NCBI GenBank assembly: GCA_031310005.1
Contig: CM062379.1
Location: 310,001 to 374,000, forward strand
Origin: Dactylellina haptotyla
Lineage: Eukaryota; Ascomycota; Orbiliomycetes; Orbiliales; Orbiliaceae
DNA length: 64,000 nucleotides
Reading direction: 5' to 3'
The position numbers and the translations under genes are program-made. The stretch's first letter is position 1; each line of letters opens with the position of its first letter. A model generated the notes under the pieces. The model saw nothing but the letters and a program-made list of their open reading frames with translations, was not told the origin of the DNA and searched no databases. This document shows, piece after piece, positions 45,194-56,128 of the stretch.

Positions 45194-47518
45194 TCACCAA
45201 TGCGCTTCCTTCGTCCCTTCTTCGATGCTAAACAAAACCTCATTGCTTGGAAAGGCACTGGGAGGATCTGGAACCATAGAAGTATTAAAACCTTCTAGAT
45301 TTGTGGAAGTTTTCGACGATGCTTCTTGAATTGATTGCCAATGATCAAAACTCTTTGAAATGGATATACCGCCCATATTTTCGAGGTCGAATAACTTTGC
45401 TAGGTCAGCCGATTCGTCACCATTTGTAGAAAGGTCCTTTGAAAAATGACTTTGTCCGGGTTTGTTTGATTCGGTTAAACCTGCTCGCTCCGCAAGTATC
45501 CAAGTCTCAAAGCCATCATCATATTCTTGTGGTTGCCAGCTACTATATTGGATTGTGGTATCAGTATCATCCTGTAAGAATATTACTGGTGGGTCTGGAT
45601 CTGGGTTGGTGTTGGCAATCTCGTCTATATCGAAATCTATGTATTGCGATAACCAGTCTATGCTTTCTTCAATCGAAATATCATCAGTTTGGACAAATGT
45701 GTTAACAGCAAAGGAGCTATGATAATCTTCGTTGTGACTGGAGGAATCAAGGGGGTGATTCTTGATCGGAGGCGGTGGATAGTCCTGAACTGCGTGTTCC
45801 TCATATGTAGCTCCTCCTATTACTTCAATATTGTCTGCTAATTGTATCATTGCTTTCCGTAAATCACTCTCAAAATCTCTCCGCATCTGTATTTCAAGCT
45901 GGAGAGAATTTAAAAATTTTGACTAACCATAAATTATAAAGTGATATTGTATTTTAGTCGGTGTTTGTGAATTAATATGGCGTGGGAGGGGCGAAAACGA
46001 ACCTCGGCTCGGGACATTCTCATTCCCTGCTTTTTGAAAGTGACCATTGAAGAGCACGTGGGACAATGGAAAGTTTGAGGAGTATAGTGACATCTTTCTC
46101 GTTCACGACTGGATTTGACGGTAATAGCAATATGACCGCTAGCTTGCTGATCTGAAAGGTATGTAGATAGCCTGAAGGTAAAGCTCTCAGCTGCGTCTGC
46201 CAAGGCTGGATAATAGCATCGTGGCACTAGGTAATCGACTCCACGAGAAGAAATCCACGACTGAACCCAGCCAGCTAAAAGATCATAAATCTGTCTCGAA
46301 ACATCTGGTAGCGAAGTTGATTTATCTAGGCAAATAAGGAGTTCATCCTTGACATTTACAGAGTGCTCAATATTGCGCGACGCAACCATGGATTCTTCCA
46401 TGTGGCGAAGCAACTCCTCATAAGTTTGCGAAAGTATCGGTCTCGCAAAATTTCTCGATTCGGAAGCCTTAATCTGAACCTAGCTAATTTTTAGCTTCAT
46501 TACGACATAGAGTATAATATCACTTCTGAATCAATGAGTTTAGTTAAACCACCTACTCCGGATTTCGATTTCTGAGCACTTTCGTGTCGAAAAAGCGAAA
46601 CTACTGAAGGGCTATAAAGACCCTTGGCATTTGGTGCTGGAGAGTACACATTAATATTGGCACCGTATAAAGGAGAACCTATAGAGCCAATTGATATTTA
46701 ATCAGCTGACAGAGCGGACAACTACAGAATTCAGGATAACAGACGCACCTTTCAACCAAGTCGTAGTCTTGGAATGATCAAGTTTGATGCCAAGATTGTC
46801 TTCCACCATAGCCCAACGACTATACCGAGAAATTGTGGCAGGCGATGCTGTTGGTAGAGAAAGCCTTCTTTGCGGGGATAGGTAAGTGTCTACAGGACAT
46901 TTTGCAAAACTAGAGGTATTGAAACCGGATTTATCTTGTAAAGGAAGGGTGTCTTGGTGATGGAGTTCCCGTCGCAAGAATCTCTTGAGGCTATCTTTGC
47001 TGATAACTTTCCCTCGCACTTCGATACTTGTATCCTTCCCTTCAAGGACCCAGCGTTCCAGAACCTTGCGGGCTGCCGCTCGCATTTCTGGTGCCTTGAT
47101 GTTCTTATCAACATTCCATTCTCGGATTTTAGCCAGATACTGTCGGCGGCTGATATTATTTTTTAGGCATTAGCGGGGCAGTAACTGATAGTGGAATCAA
47201 ATCTTGACTTAGAAAGCGAGAAAGGGTGTACCTTGCAACAAAATTGTAGTTCACTTTCATGACCGTCATACATTGCATGAGTGGAACCTTACTTTCAGAA
47301 TAGAGCTGTAGAAAGTCTGCCTTTACGACATCCCACTCCCATGACGGTATCGATCGCTCTCGTTCTTTTCTGGAAGTCGTTCTACCCTTCGAGCGTCGAT
47401 CGGTCGTATCTTTGGATTGCGCTGGACCCGTTTTTAGAACGTGAGAATCTGGCCCAGCGAGATCAGGTTGCATAGCCTCGTAAATAGACTGTGGTTGCGT
47501 TTGCACTTCAGTCGACAT
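45194..47518 (-). CDS. Clr5-domain protein, copy B
   Basis: Five exons: 47518-47232, 47149-46749, 46678-46557, 46473-46003, 45898-45194; 661 residues with every junction in phase. The Clr5 domain spans about 60-112 (SWEWDVVKADFLQLYS, then FVASRRQYLAKIREWNVDKN), preceded by a Lys/Arg-rich stretch (RRSKGRTTSRKERER). Following segments: KAPEMRAAARKVLERWVLEGKD, RRELHHQDT, WAMVEDNLGIKLDHS, a GSPLYGA...YSPSVVSLF block, and FHCPTCSSMVTFKKQGM, a possible single zinc-binding pair. The last 235 residues are acidic and Ser/Thr-rich with DPDPPVIFLQDDTD. No catalytic motif. Its role is unknown; by analogy a nuclear or chromatin-linked function is possible but not shown. It is the intact member of a tandem pair in the same orientation as copy A. 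Confidence 0.75.
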
Positions 47519-48032
47519 TGTGATATAAAGTGTGTTGTCGGCAATCCGTAGACAAGTAGCTTGAGCTCTAGCTTAACCAGAAAACCACCGTGAAAACTCG
47601 ATTCAAGAGAACGTAATGCTATAATGGAAATATTTACAGAAATATGAGAAAGATTAATGGTTCTGGGGCTCACGCTCGGTCATGACCGGGAGATATATAG
47701 CCTCCACCTCCCGCCCCGGCTCCGGCTTGCAATTGTCGATGGTCAAAAGTCCATTTGGTGTGGCACGCGAAATTCAGCCACTATGCAGCTTGGGACTTTT
47801 GACGAAAACAAGATCCTTCAATCCAGCCACACACGTGCCGGGCCCCGAGGCTGCACATTTCGACGTGAAGTAGAGTCTCATACGCAGCCTATGTTCTAAT
47901 ACAAAGGTTGGTCTTCCACTTAAGATCTAAACACACTGAGAGATTGTAAATGTTGTCTAGAGTATAGCATATATATACACGTTTGTATTTTACAAACTGA
48001 ACCGCACATCTCGCTTATATCATACCCACTGA
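47519..48032. other. Intergenic, no supported gene
   Basis: About 0.5 kb, upstream of the Clr5 copy B and downstream of the ETF beta gene. No motif. Confidence 0.6.
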
Positions 48033-48966
48033 CTACAAAGCACCCAGCTCCTTCAACTTGGAGATGAGCCCGTCCACATTCTCAACTTTACCACCGCCTT
48101 GTCTCGGTGGGGGTTCTAGAAGATCTTGTTAGCACATGACATTACTGCATCCTAATAGCAAAGGGATAACTCACCAGTAACCTTCAACGTCTTCAATCTG
48201 TTCTCAGCCCTGAACTGGAAGTCTTCCAACTTCTTCTTCTCTAGCTTCTTCTTCTTTGCCTTCATAATGTTCGGTAGAGACGCATATCTGGGCTCGTTCA
48301 GTCGCAAATCTGTGGTGACCACCATGGGCAACTTGCCCTTCACAACCTCGGTACCGCCGTCGACCTCTCTTCGGACCTTCAACTGGTCGCCCTCGAGGGT
48401 GACCTCGCTGGCACCGTAGGCCTGTCCCCACCCTAATAAACCGGCGAGCATCTGTCCGGTCTGCGAAGAGTCGTCATCGATACTCTGTTTGCCCAGAATG
48501 ACCAGGTTCCTGTTTTCCTTCTCCACGATTTCCTTTAGAATTTTGGCGACCTGCAGTGGTTCCAGCATCTCGTCCTTCTCGGCCACTTCAACGTGGATAC
48601 TTCTATCGCAGCCCATTGCCATTGCGGTTCTGAGAGTATCGGCAGCTTTTGGGGGGCCGATCGAAAGGGCGAGGATGTCCTCGACGGTCTTGTCGGTGTG
48701 TTTTTCGCGCAGACGGACGGATTCTTCAACGGAAAGTTCGTCGAAGGGGTTCATGGAGTGCTTGACGCCGGCGATTTCGACGGCAGTCTGAGCCTTGTTG
48801 ACTCGCGGCTTGACGGCATAGTCGATGACCCTGTGGTTTTTCAAGAACAACAACGTAGGTTAGCTAGGTGTTCAGTCGGGTAGCCGAGGTTGAGGTATCG
48901 AGAGCAATTGCGAGCGAGGAGGAGGAATTACCGCTTGACGGGGACGAGGATGCGAAGGGTCGACAT
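48033..48966 (-). CDS. ETFB: Electron transfer flavoprotein subunit beta
   Basis: Three exons: 48966-48932, 48830-48175, 48115-48033; 257 residues, the usual length. It forms the mitochondrial ETF heterodimer with ETF-alpha, binds AMP, and passes electrons from acyl-CoA and amino-acid dehydrogenases to ETF-QO and the quinone pool. Diagnostic segments: [20 protein letters not shown] (N-terminal strand), [17 protein letters not shown], the nucleotide-binding loop [49 protein letters not shown] (recognition loop that docks to dehydrogenases). The short 35-nt first exon carries only residues 1-11 and the first two bases of codon 12; no classical mitochondrial presequence is visible, as is normal for this subunit, which uses an internal signal. 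Confidence 0.95.
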
Positions 48967-50357
48967 GGTGAGTAAGGGTGATGTCCGAGTAGCAGCTCGC
49001 CCAATGCTAAGAGGGAGTGAAGCTGGAGATGCTGTCGGTAGAAAGGAAGGTCTGTCGGGGAAGAGAAGCTAGCTCGGGTGCTGGGCGGCGTCCGAAGCAG
49101 GCACAAATTTCGAGGATGTGTTGCGCTGAGGTTACCGTCGGCTCCGATCAGCGCCAATCCGCAACGCGGGCTCCAGCTTGTGACAATTCGAATTCCTCCC
49201 AGCTGTAAATTACTTACATAAGTCCTTACTCACTGGCTTCCTTACCGGTGGAGTACCATGCAAGTTGAAGGCACGCGGACCACAGCCAAGCAATTCGGAT
49301 GCATCCGAACACTGGTAACTGCTCCCCGCGGCACTCGCGGTTGGTTTGAGACGGGGGCAGTTGGTTTCGAGATACGGGTTTTTGGCACAAGATATCGATA
49401 TTGATTGGAGCTTCATGCTTTCACAGCGCTTTGACTTCCATTCATGATGCCTCGTTGGGTAGCGTACACGAATTATACGCGTAGGCCTTTTCTGGAGTGA
49501 GATCCAGATGCAACCTCGAGTGGGGAAATGCATGTCTATATCAGAACGACAATGATAACTAATACCGTGCATCAGGCCATCCTCATCTTAAATCACACGG
49601 AGATATCTGACAGCTCTGTCCAGGCATCTCCGCCGCGTCATCTGTCTGGCTATAACCGCCACCGGGCCCTAGTAAAGCCCATTCGAGTGGACACTTCTTG
49701 AACCGGCAGTTTAGACGTCAATGCAGACTAAATTAGGCCTGGAGTTAACGACAAGTCAAAAAGATTTGTTTCGTTTCGACCCGGTGAAAATAAGAAATAA
49801 AGAATCTCAAGGCCAGAGGAAGGGCTTCCCTCCCCGAATTCCGAATCCGTCCTTGGCTCCAGCTGCAGGCTCCTGGTAGGCCCCACTTGTTTGTCCAGAA
49901 CCACGTTTTTTGCCTTATCCTCGCCCCTTCGTTCACCCCTCTCCTCCTCGCCGTATAATTCGTGGGTTACCCAACTGGCTTAGTCCGCATGAGAATCGAC
50001 CTCTGATTTGCAGACTACCCCGCCGACAGACGCCAGCTGAAAAGGTGCACAGCTGCTTTGCACTGTTGCATGTGTGCGTAGTTTTGGGTGGTGTTTTTGA
50101 ACAGGAAGAGGAGTTAACGACCATCCCCTTAAAGCTACTTTCGCTCTCACCCGTTTTTAAGCTTCTCTTCTTTAAAAAACCCGAACTACTGTTAATTAGA
50201 CGACGGACGGATCCTTATATAATCACTCCTTCTCCTCGGCCTCAGCTCAACACTAGACCCCTCCGCGAAGCTACATAGACGATATAATCTGTCCGCCTGA
50301 AACTACCTTATCAAACACCTTATTCCCAATCTCGCAAACCCCGTAACCGATACCACG
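48967..50357. other. Intergenic, divergent promoters
   Basis: 1.4 kb between ETF beta (minus) and the calmodulin-like gene (plus). ORFs of up to 122 codons (49910-50278) are treated as leader-region noise. No gene supported. Confidence 0.5.
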
Positions 50358-51265
50358 ATGGTACTTCTGCTTCTCCTCCTTCTCCCAAGCCTCTGCCGCG
50401 GCAGTCCCAAGATGCAGCGGCCTTGGTGCATACGAGCACGCTTTTAGCTAACCACATCCCCCACGGCGCAGTCCAATCTTCTATCCAAGGACGAGGTCGA
50501 AACCTTGAAAGAGGCATTCAATCACTTTGTAAGATCTCATATCCCGTACATTGTACCCCTCGGAGGAAGAAAAAAAAGAGCCCCAAGCTGACACCGCCTA
50601 TAGGACAAGGATGGCAATGGTAACCTTTTACCCCTCCAACCAGTCTTTGACCCTCCACACGTGGGCGAGAAACACACAATCTCATAACCCGACCTTTCTT
50701 AGTATCTTCTTGCTTTAAAAAAACACAACTTTTTTTTAAAATATCTTTTGTGGAGGCATCGCAAAATGAAAAGAAACGGGAAAAGGCTAACCAATTCGCC
50801 ACCACAGGCGAAATCTCCATCGACGAGCTCGGCGATGTCATGAGATCGCTCGGCCAGAAGCCCACAAAGGACGAACTCCAAGATATAATCAACGAAGTCG
50901 ACAAGGACAACAACGGCACAATCGACTTCCAAGGTACCTTCCCCCTCATTTTCTTCTCTTTTAAACCCCACACCCTGCTTCTGCAACCAGCTAACTAATT
51001 GCTTTACTCTCCTCCAGAATTCCTCACCCTAATGGCCCCTCGCGAAGGCGGGACCCGAGACCCGGAAAGCGAGCTCCGCGACGCCTTCAACGTGTTTGAC
51101 AAGGATAAAACGGGAACGATCGATGCCGCCGAACTCAGGCTGGTGATGAAGGCACTCGGTGAGAACCTGACGGACGATCAGATCGAGGAGATGATCCGGG
51201 AAGCGGATAAGGACGGCAACGGCACGATTGATTTCGATGAATTCAAGGCCATCATGTCGCTTTAA
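50358..51265 (+). CDS. Calmodulin-like EF-hand protein (149 residues)
   Basis: Five exons: 50358-50360 (ATG only), 50472-50528, 50604-50619 (16 nt), 50808-50933, 51018-51265; 149 residues. All four EF loops are complete: 21-32 (DKDGNGEISIDE), 57-68 ([12 protein letters not shown]), 95-106 ([12 protein letters not shown]), 131-142 ([12 protein letters not shown]). Total length and loop positions equal those of calmodulin, but identity is clearly lower: the central linker reads [13 protein letters not shown] and the end is FKAIMSL. It is therefore a divergent calmodulin or a calmodulin-like paralogue, binding Ca2+ and target helices in the cytosol. The isolated ATG exon with intron GTACTT...CAG (branch CTAAC) resembles the intron placement of fungal calmodulin genes. 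The canonical calmodulin gene is not in the window, so I cannot tell whether this replaces it. Confidence 0.88.
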
Positions 51266-52238
51266 ATATAAATATTAAACTATTCAACAATTTAAACAAA
51301 CCAAAAAAAAAAAAGGAATCGTGGGTGGATGGTATTTATATGATACGATAGATCGTAACGGGGTTAAACTGCGGGATTCGGGAGGGAAGACCTCGTTCGT
51401 ATGGCGGTGCATCTTCTGAGTGGATTCCAGAAGACGGGAGGAAGGAACGAAGGAAGGAAGGGGCTTACTTAATATCCATATTTTCTTTATACACCCGCTT
51501 TTATGATAAGCATGAATTCAATTAACTTTTTTTTTCACACTGGGGGAACAAGACTTTTGATCAACGATGTCCTCCTGCACATTTGTTCTGTTGATTCTTA
51601 GTTTTTTATTCTTCCACGCGCTATTAATACTTTCTACTGCCTCGTTCTAGCTATCGAGCTTTTCTTCGGTCCGTTCATTTCTAGTAAATGACCAAGAGCA
51701 ACGTTAATATACACGCGTAATTTGTTCCGTTCGATTCTGTTCTAGTGAAAAGAGAAAAAAAACCATGCAATCCCATTGACTTCTCTTTCTTTTTAATAAC
51801 AGTAAAAGGAATATTTGTGATAGCCCCCATGTATATGTTTCGATCAAGTAGCATTCTTTTTTTGGTCTTTTCTGTTTCTTCTGTCGTTCGTATCTAGCAA
51901 TTTATGACCCTGCGAGATCCTGCGAGGATATTAGTGTAGTCCAAAAAGGACAATAGTAACACATGAAGTGAAAAATTGGATGAAAGGAAAGGAGAAGGGG
52001 ATATCAAAAGCAGAGCTTTTCGAATCAACAACGTGAAAGAGAAAACAAACTAAAAGGGAAAAAGATTATATCCATAGAAAAAACAAGTGATGACGAAAGG
52101 AAAAGAAGAAGAAATAGGACAACATTCCAGCCTAAGCGTCCCTCCAGTACGAGAAAATCAACATAAAGAAAAAAAAGGATGGCAAAACCCTTTCCACCGT
52201 TAAAAACACCCAGAGATCTGTTCGACCATTATTTATAT
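51266..52238. other. Intergenic between convergent genes
   Basis: AT- and purine-rich 3' flanks of the calmodulin-like gene and the SAP-domain gene. No ORF supported. Confidence 0.6.
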
Positions 52239-54212
52239 TCACCACCTCTCCCTCTCCCCCCTCGGACTTCTCTCCCTGTATGGGCCCCTCCTATCGCCCC
52301 TGCCCCCATCTCGAACCCAATCTCGCCTGTCGAAATCCCTGTCACGGTCTTTACTCGTCCAGCTATCCCCACCCCCGCGTCTCCCACCTCGTCCCCCCCT
52401 CACACTTCCACCGAACCCACCTCTCCAATTATCCGCCGAACTGCCCTTCCTTCCAGGTCGTCCACGTACCTCTCCTTCAACGGGCCCCTTAGCAATTCTC
52501 TCCCTAACCGTAGCTTCATCCACGGGCTTGTAATAAATCTTCGGCTTAGTCTTCGTGCTGAGAAACAAATCATCCAAACTGACAACCTTCGCTCCTGGTG
52601 GAATCGCATTCGGCCCCGTAGTAGGGACGGCCATCTGGCGGTCGTTCGAGAAGCTAGATCGTCGTCCGCCGCGAGGTCCAACAGGTGCATCGAGAGGTGC
52701 TCTGCTTTCTCTCCCTCCAGCAGGTCCACTGACACTACCGCGTGCGCCGCTGCCACCGTTCCCACCGCTGCTGCTGCTGCTGGAGTATTCTTCGTGTATG
52801 GCGTCCACGCCGTCTTCGGAATCGCCGTATGTGATGACGTATCGGACGCCCCTGTGGTCCTTCTCTTTGGCGATCCAGGCATCGATCTTCTCTTCGGGAA
52901 CATAGTCTGCGAATAGGACCTTGCGGTTCTTCTCGTTCGGGAAGAGCTTGCCGTGGACACCGTTACGGGCTCGCGAGCAGGCTTGTACGCTGGAAAATAT
53001 GGCGAAGCAGTGTGTTTTGATGCCGTCCAGGTAGATCATTTCCAGAACGGAGTCATCGTCTGCGGACTTGCTGGCGAGTTGGACGAGGTGCGTGCGGAGC
53101 TGTGATTCCTGGAGTGGGCGGACGAGATCACGGATGTATAGCCCACGCGTGGCCGGGTGGATGGCTGGCGAGACGGTGTCTTCGTCGTCTGAGCGGGGTG
53201 GGGAGACCGGGATCGTGGTTGTGGAGTGGCCTGGTTGCGTGCCGTCCTTGAATAGTGATTTGAAGCGCGCATCCTTAGTGCTGGCGACAATGGAAGGTCG
53301 TTGGCGGGCCTGCGAGGGGGATTGTGTGCGGGATCGAGACCGGGATCGAGAATCCCGTCGATTGTAGCCGCGAGATAGGGAGCGGGACCCTGATCTGGAT
53401 CTGTCGCGGGGTGATTTGCGGCCGCGTTCGGGCGAGTCGGTGGAGATAACGGGGGCATCGGTCATAGAGACTTCGTCCTTTCCAGGAAGTTCTTCTTCGA
53501 TTCGAGCCTTCTTCGCTTCCACCTCTTCTACGCGGACAGACGGCGATCTGGAGCGTTTCCTTCTCTTGTTCAGATCAGCCTCGATCGATTGGATGGATTC
53601 TGGTGCTTGTAGCGGGGTAGGCGCGTTTGTGACGGGTTCGAGGACGTTCTCCGGTTGTTTGGGGGTCTCCTGCCCGGGTGCGGGTGTGGCCGCGGCGGTT
53701 TCGACGGTGGGTGCGAGGGGTGTCGGTTCTGGTTCCACCGGCTTCTCCTCCTCCTTGGGTGGTTCGACAGTGGCAGGTTCTTCGACAACAGGGATTGGCT
53801 CTTCTTCTTTCTTCTCTTCTTCTTCTGTGGTCATCTCGACGTCTTGCGAGGGCTCTGCTGGCTTCTCGACGGCCAGGGTGGATGTCGAGGTGTCAGCAGC
53901 ATTGTCCCTATCGTCCTTCGATTCAGGTTTCTCTTCTATTCTGACCGGCTCCTCGGCCTTGGTGCTGGGTGTCGCATGGTCGACGGTGGCAGGCGATGAT
54001 TCCTCTGCATCTCCAGTCGCGTCCGCGGGTCCAGCCTCGTTTTCTTCTTCCTCTTCCTCCTCCTCCTCTACCTCCTCAGGCTCGGCAGCATTCTCCTGTT
54101 CGAGAGCGGCGGAGAGACGCTCGACCAGTTCCTTCTTGAGACCACCGACGGCGAGGCCGCGTTTCTTGAGTTCGGCCTTGAGCTCGGTGACTTTGAGCGA
54201 CGATGGATCCAT
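52239..54212 (-). CDS. SAP-domain, RRM-like and RSB-motif protein (Acinus-like)
   Basis: Single exon, 657 residues from ATG 54212; an upstream in-frame ATG at 54374 would add 54 residues of untidy sequence and is taken as 5' leader. The SAP motif at about 4-38 (LKVTELKAELKKRGLAVGGLKKELVERL) binds DNA. An acidic Glu/Pro-rich region follows, then an RS-rich stretch (RDRSRSGSRSLSRGYNRRDS), an RRM-like domain at about 350-440 (RGLYIRDLVRPLQESQLRTHL, then VLFADYV), and near the C-terminus an RSB motif (VVSLDDLFLSTKTKPKIYYKPV) as in metazoan Acinus, where it binds RNPS1 in the ASAP complex linked to splicing and the exon junction complex. The tail is RGG- and RS/RD-rich. Domain order SAP-RRM-RSB is that of Acinus. 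A nuclear mRNA-processing role is expected. Confidence 0.85.
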   Translation of the reverse strand: MDPSSLKVTELKAELKKRGLAVGGLKKELVERLSAALEQENAAEPEEVEEEEEEEEENEAGPADATGDAEESSPATVDHATPSTKAEEPVRIEEKPESKDDRDNAADTSTSTLAVEKPAEPSQDVEMTTEEEEKKEEEPIPVVEEPATVEPPKEEEKPVEPEPTPLAPTVETAAATPAPGQETPKQPENVLEPVTNAPTPLQAPESIQSIEADLNKRRKRSRSPSVRVEEVEAKKARIEEELPGKDEVSMTDAPVISTDSPERGRKSPRDRSRSGSRSLSRGYNRRDSRSRSRSRTQSPSQARQRPSIVASTKDARFKSLFKDGTQPGHSTTTIPVSPPRSDDEDTVSPAIHPATRGLYIRDLVRPLQESQLRTHLVQLASKSADDDSVLEMIYLDGIKTHCFAIFSSVQACSRARNGVHGKLFPNEKNRKVLFADYVPEEKIDAWIAKEKDHRGVRYVITYGDSEDGVDAIHEEYSSSSSSGGNGGSGARGSVSGPAGGRESRAPLDAPVGPRGGRRSSFSNDRQMAVPTTGPNAIPPGAKVVSLDDLFLSTKTKPKIYYKPVDEATVRERIAKGPVEGEVRGRPGRKGSSADNWRGGFGGSVRGGRGGRRGGGDSWTSKDRDRDFDRRDWVRDGGRGDRRGPYRERSPRGERERW

Positions 54213-55527
54213 CGTGGGCTGGTGGTGGTGGTGTGGTGGTGGAGGGAAGAGTGTTTGCGCGTTGTGACGTAGAAGGCGAAAGTTTGTGCAGAAGTAGTCG
54301 GCAGCAGCGGCAGGTGGGTCCGGCCGACAGACGGCAGACGAGACGAGAGAGATGAAGGCTTCGAGAGGGAGCAATCGGATACGAGCAGCGAGTGGCGATG
54401 CGGAGAGTGTAGTTGTTTAAGTGATAAAAGCGAGGGGCTACATCGGAGGACGGCTTTTGCGATGGCTGGGCGGAGGACGGTGGAAGACGAGAAGAAAGGA
54501 AGCGGGCGATGGAAAAGGAAACTGTTCGCGTTTTCTCTCCGCAGAAACGTCAAATTTCCGAACAAAGACAACACATTTCCGCCGCCGCACAACACCCGCC
54601 GCACAAACAAACACCGAAAGCGCGCAGAAGATGCGGCCGCGCTATTCTTTATATCGCATTTATTGGTGGCTTGTAGGATTAACAGACGGATTCTGTATCA
54701 AGTAGGCTATCAGCTGTCAGTTGCTAGGTAATCACTCCGCGACTTGCTTGTTTGTGGTGTGAACGCCGAAATAATGGCACAGCGGTACGGGGCCCAGGTT
54801 TGCCTAAAACAGACGCAAGCACCTAGGTACCGGCAGGTAGAGATATATATATATATATCTCTATTACTCTCTATACCGGTTACAAGACTGTCGCTATCCT
54901 ACCCAGCCTTCCCTATCCTAGCCCTCCCAGTTTGGCAATTTGCCGCGTCCTGTATCAGTAAGAGCGCCGCGTTGCTGTCGAGGTTTCACAGAATTACACA
55001 ACGTTTCAGAATTCGGCCATGATTGAAGCAAACCTTGCCAGGCGATGGCATCCCGCTTGGAGGCTATCCGCTGCCTACCTCGCCCTTACGATCCGGAGCC
55101 AACTGGCTTGCAAACGCATGGTTGAACAATCATGTGAAAGAAACATATAGCAAGCTCTTGTGTGTTTAATACCGTTGTGCTCTTCTATAATTACTCTATA
55201 AAATACCCACAAATTTCAGCAGTCTCGTAGCCAGATTGTGAACTGAAACCTCAGCGTCCGGTTATCAGACCGTCCAACACCGGGACAGCAGCTCCTCAGC
55301 GTATAAACGTCTTCTCCCTCTCACTCTAAAGGCATTCTCCATAAAGAGCGCTGCGAACATCAGCGAAAAGAATCCCTAGCTTCCAGTCGTCTTGACAGCT
55401 ATTTAATCGCAGGCCTCTTCCTCCATCTCCACTCTTTCATTCTCCAAAGAAACTTCACACCTTCCAAGCCTTGACCAATCTTTGAATTTTCGCAAACTTC
55501 CAATCACTCTATTAACACTCTCTCACA
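54213..55527. other. Intergenic, divergent promoters with a palindrome
   Basis: 1.3 kb between the SAP gene (minus) and the 55528 gene (plus). It holds a 26-bp palindrome at 54838-54863. A TATAAAAT at 55197 is about 330 nt before the next ATG. No gene supported. Confidence 0.5.
54838..54863. repeat. 26-bp perfect palindrome, alternating TA core
   Basis: TAGAG, then an alternating AT core, then CTCTA; the whole stretch equals its reverse complement. Confidence 0.85.
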
Positions 55528-56128
55528 ATGCAGTTAGACCCTGCGCGTATGTCCCGTCAGACACTCATGCCTCTTTCTGGCCTATCCAGCGTTGGATGTA
55601 AGTACACACCCTTCTTTGTCCCTCCCACCCAAACCATCATATTGACGCCCTCTACCACCAGGGATCAAATCGATGGGCTGGTGCTTCAGGTTGATCCTCA
55701 TCAACGAGTCACCATGGGACCTCAAGCTTTCCGATGGACCCAAGTCCCTCAACCCGCTCATCAGGGCCCACTCGTCCCTCGGCGGCCAGTTGATCTGGAT
55801 CCCAGAGAAGAGCTGGAAGACCGGCGACTTCTCCTACACCTTGGACCGTGCGGATTCTCCCTGCACTATCAAATTTATGTACGACAGTGAAACCCCAGAG
55901 AACAGCTCCTTCAGCATCTGCGGCGACTGTGGCTCCGGAGTCATCGTCAAGCAAGAAGTCAGGGGCGACGCTGTTCGTTTCTGGGTCAAATACCTTACTG
56001 ATGAGGAAATGGAGGAAATGAAGAAAATGGAGGAACAAAAGGAGGAAGACTCAGATTATGAGTACTCAGACGAGGAGGAAACTGAGTCCGAAGGTTTCAG
56101 CTCGAGCTCCAGTTCGCGCGACGATTGA
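55528..56128 (+). CDS. Small protein with acidic/Ser tail, unknown function
   Basis: Two exons, 55528-55597 and 55662-56128 (GTAAGT...CAG, phase 1), 178 residues. The frame of the second exon opens as WIKSMGWCFRLILINESPWD, a beta-strand-like stretch, and continues with GGQLIWIPEKSWKTGDFSYTL and SFSICGDCGSGVIVK, which could be one domain of about 110 residues. After about 130 the protein becomes a Glu/Met helix (EEMEEMKKMEEQKEE) and then an acidic, Ser-rich disordered tail (DYEYSDEEETESEG). Some beta-sandwich proteins of fungi, such as aegerolysins, share the I/L-NES motif near the N-terminus, but other features are missing, so I do not assign it. No signal peptide. The leader is CT-rich, typical of a well-expressed gene. 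Confidence 0.7.

Noticed and set aside
52179-52916. 245-codon plus-strand ORF
   Set aside because: Antisense to the RGG/RS tail of the SAP gene; Pro/Ser-rich by codon mirror.
53416-54267. 283-codon ORF on the plus strand
   Set aside because: Antisense shadow of the acidic/Ser-rich part of the SAP gene; low-complexity Ser/Gly composition and no splice or start signals.
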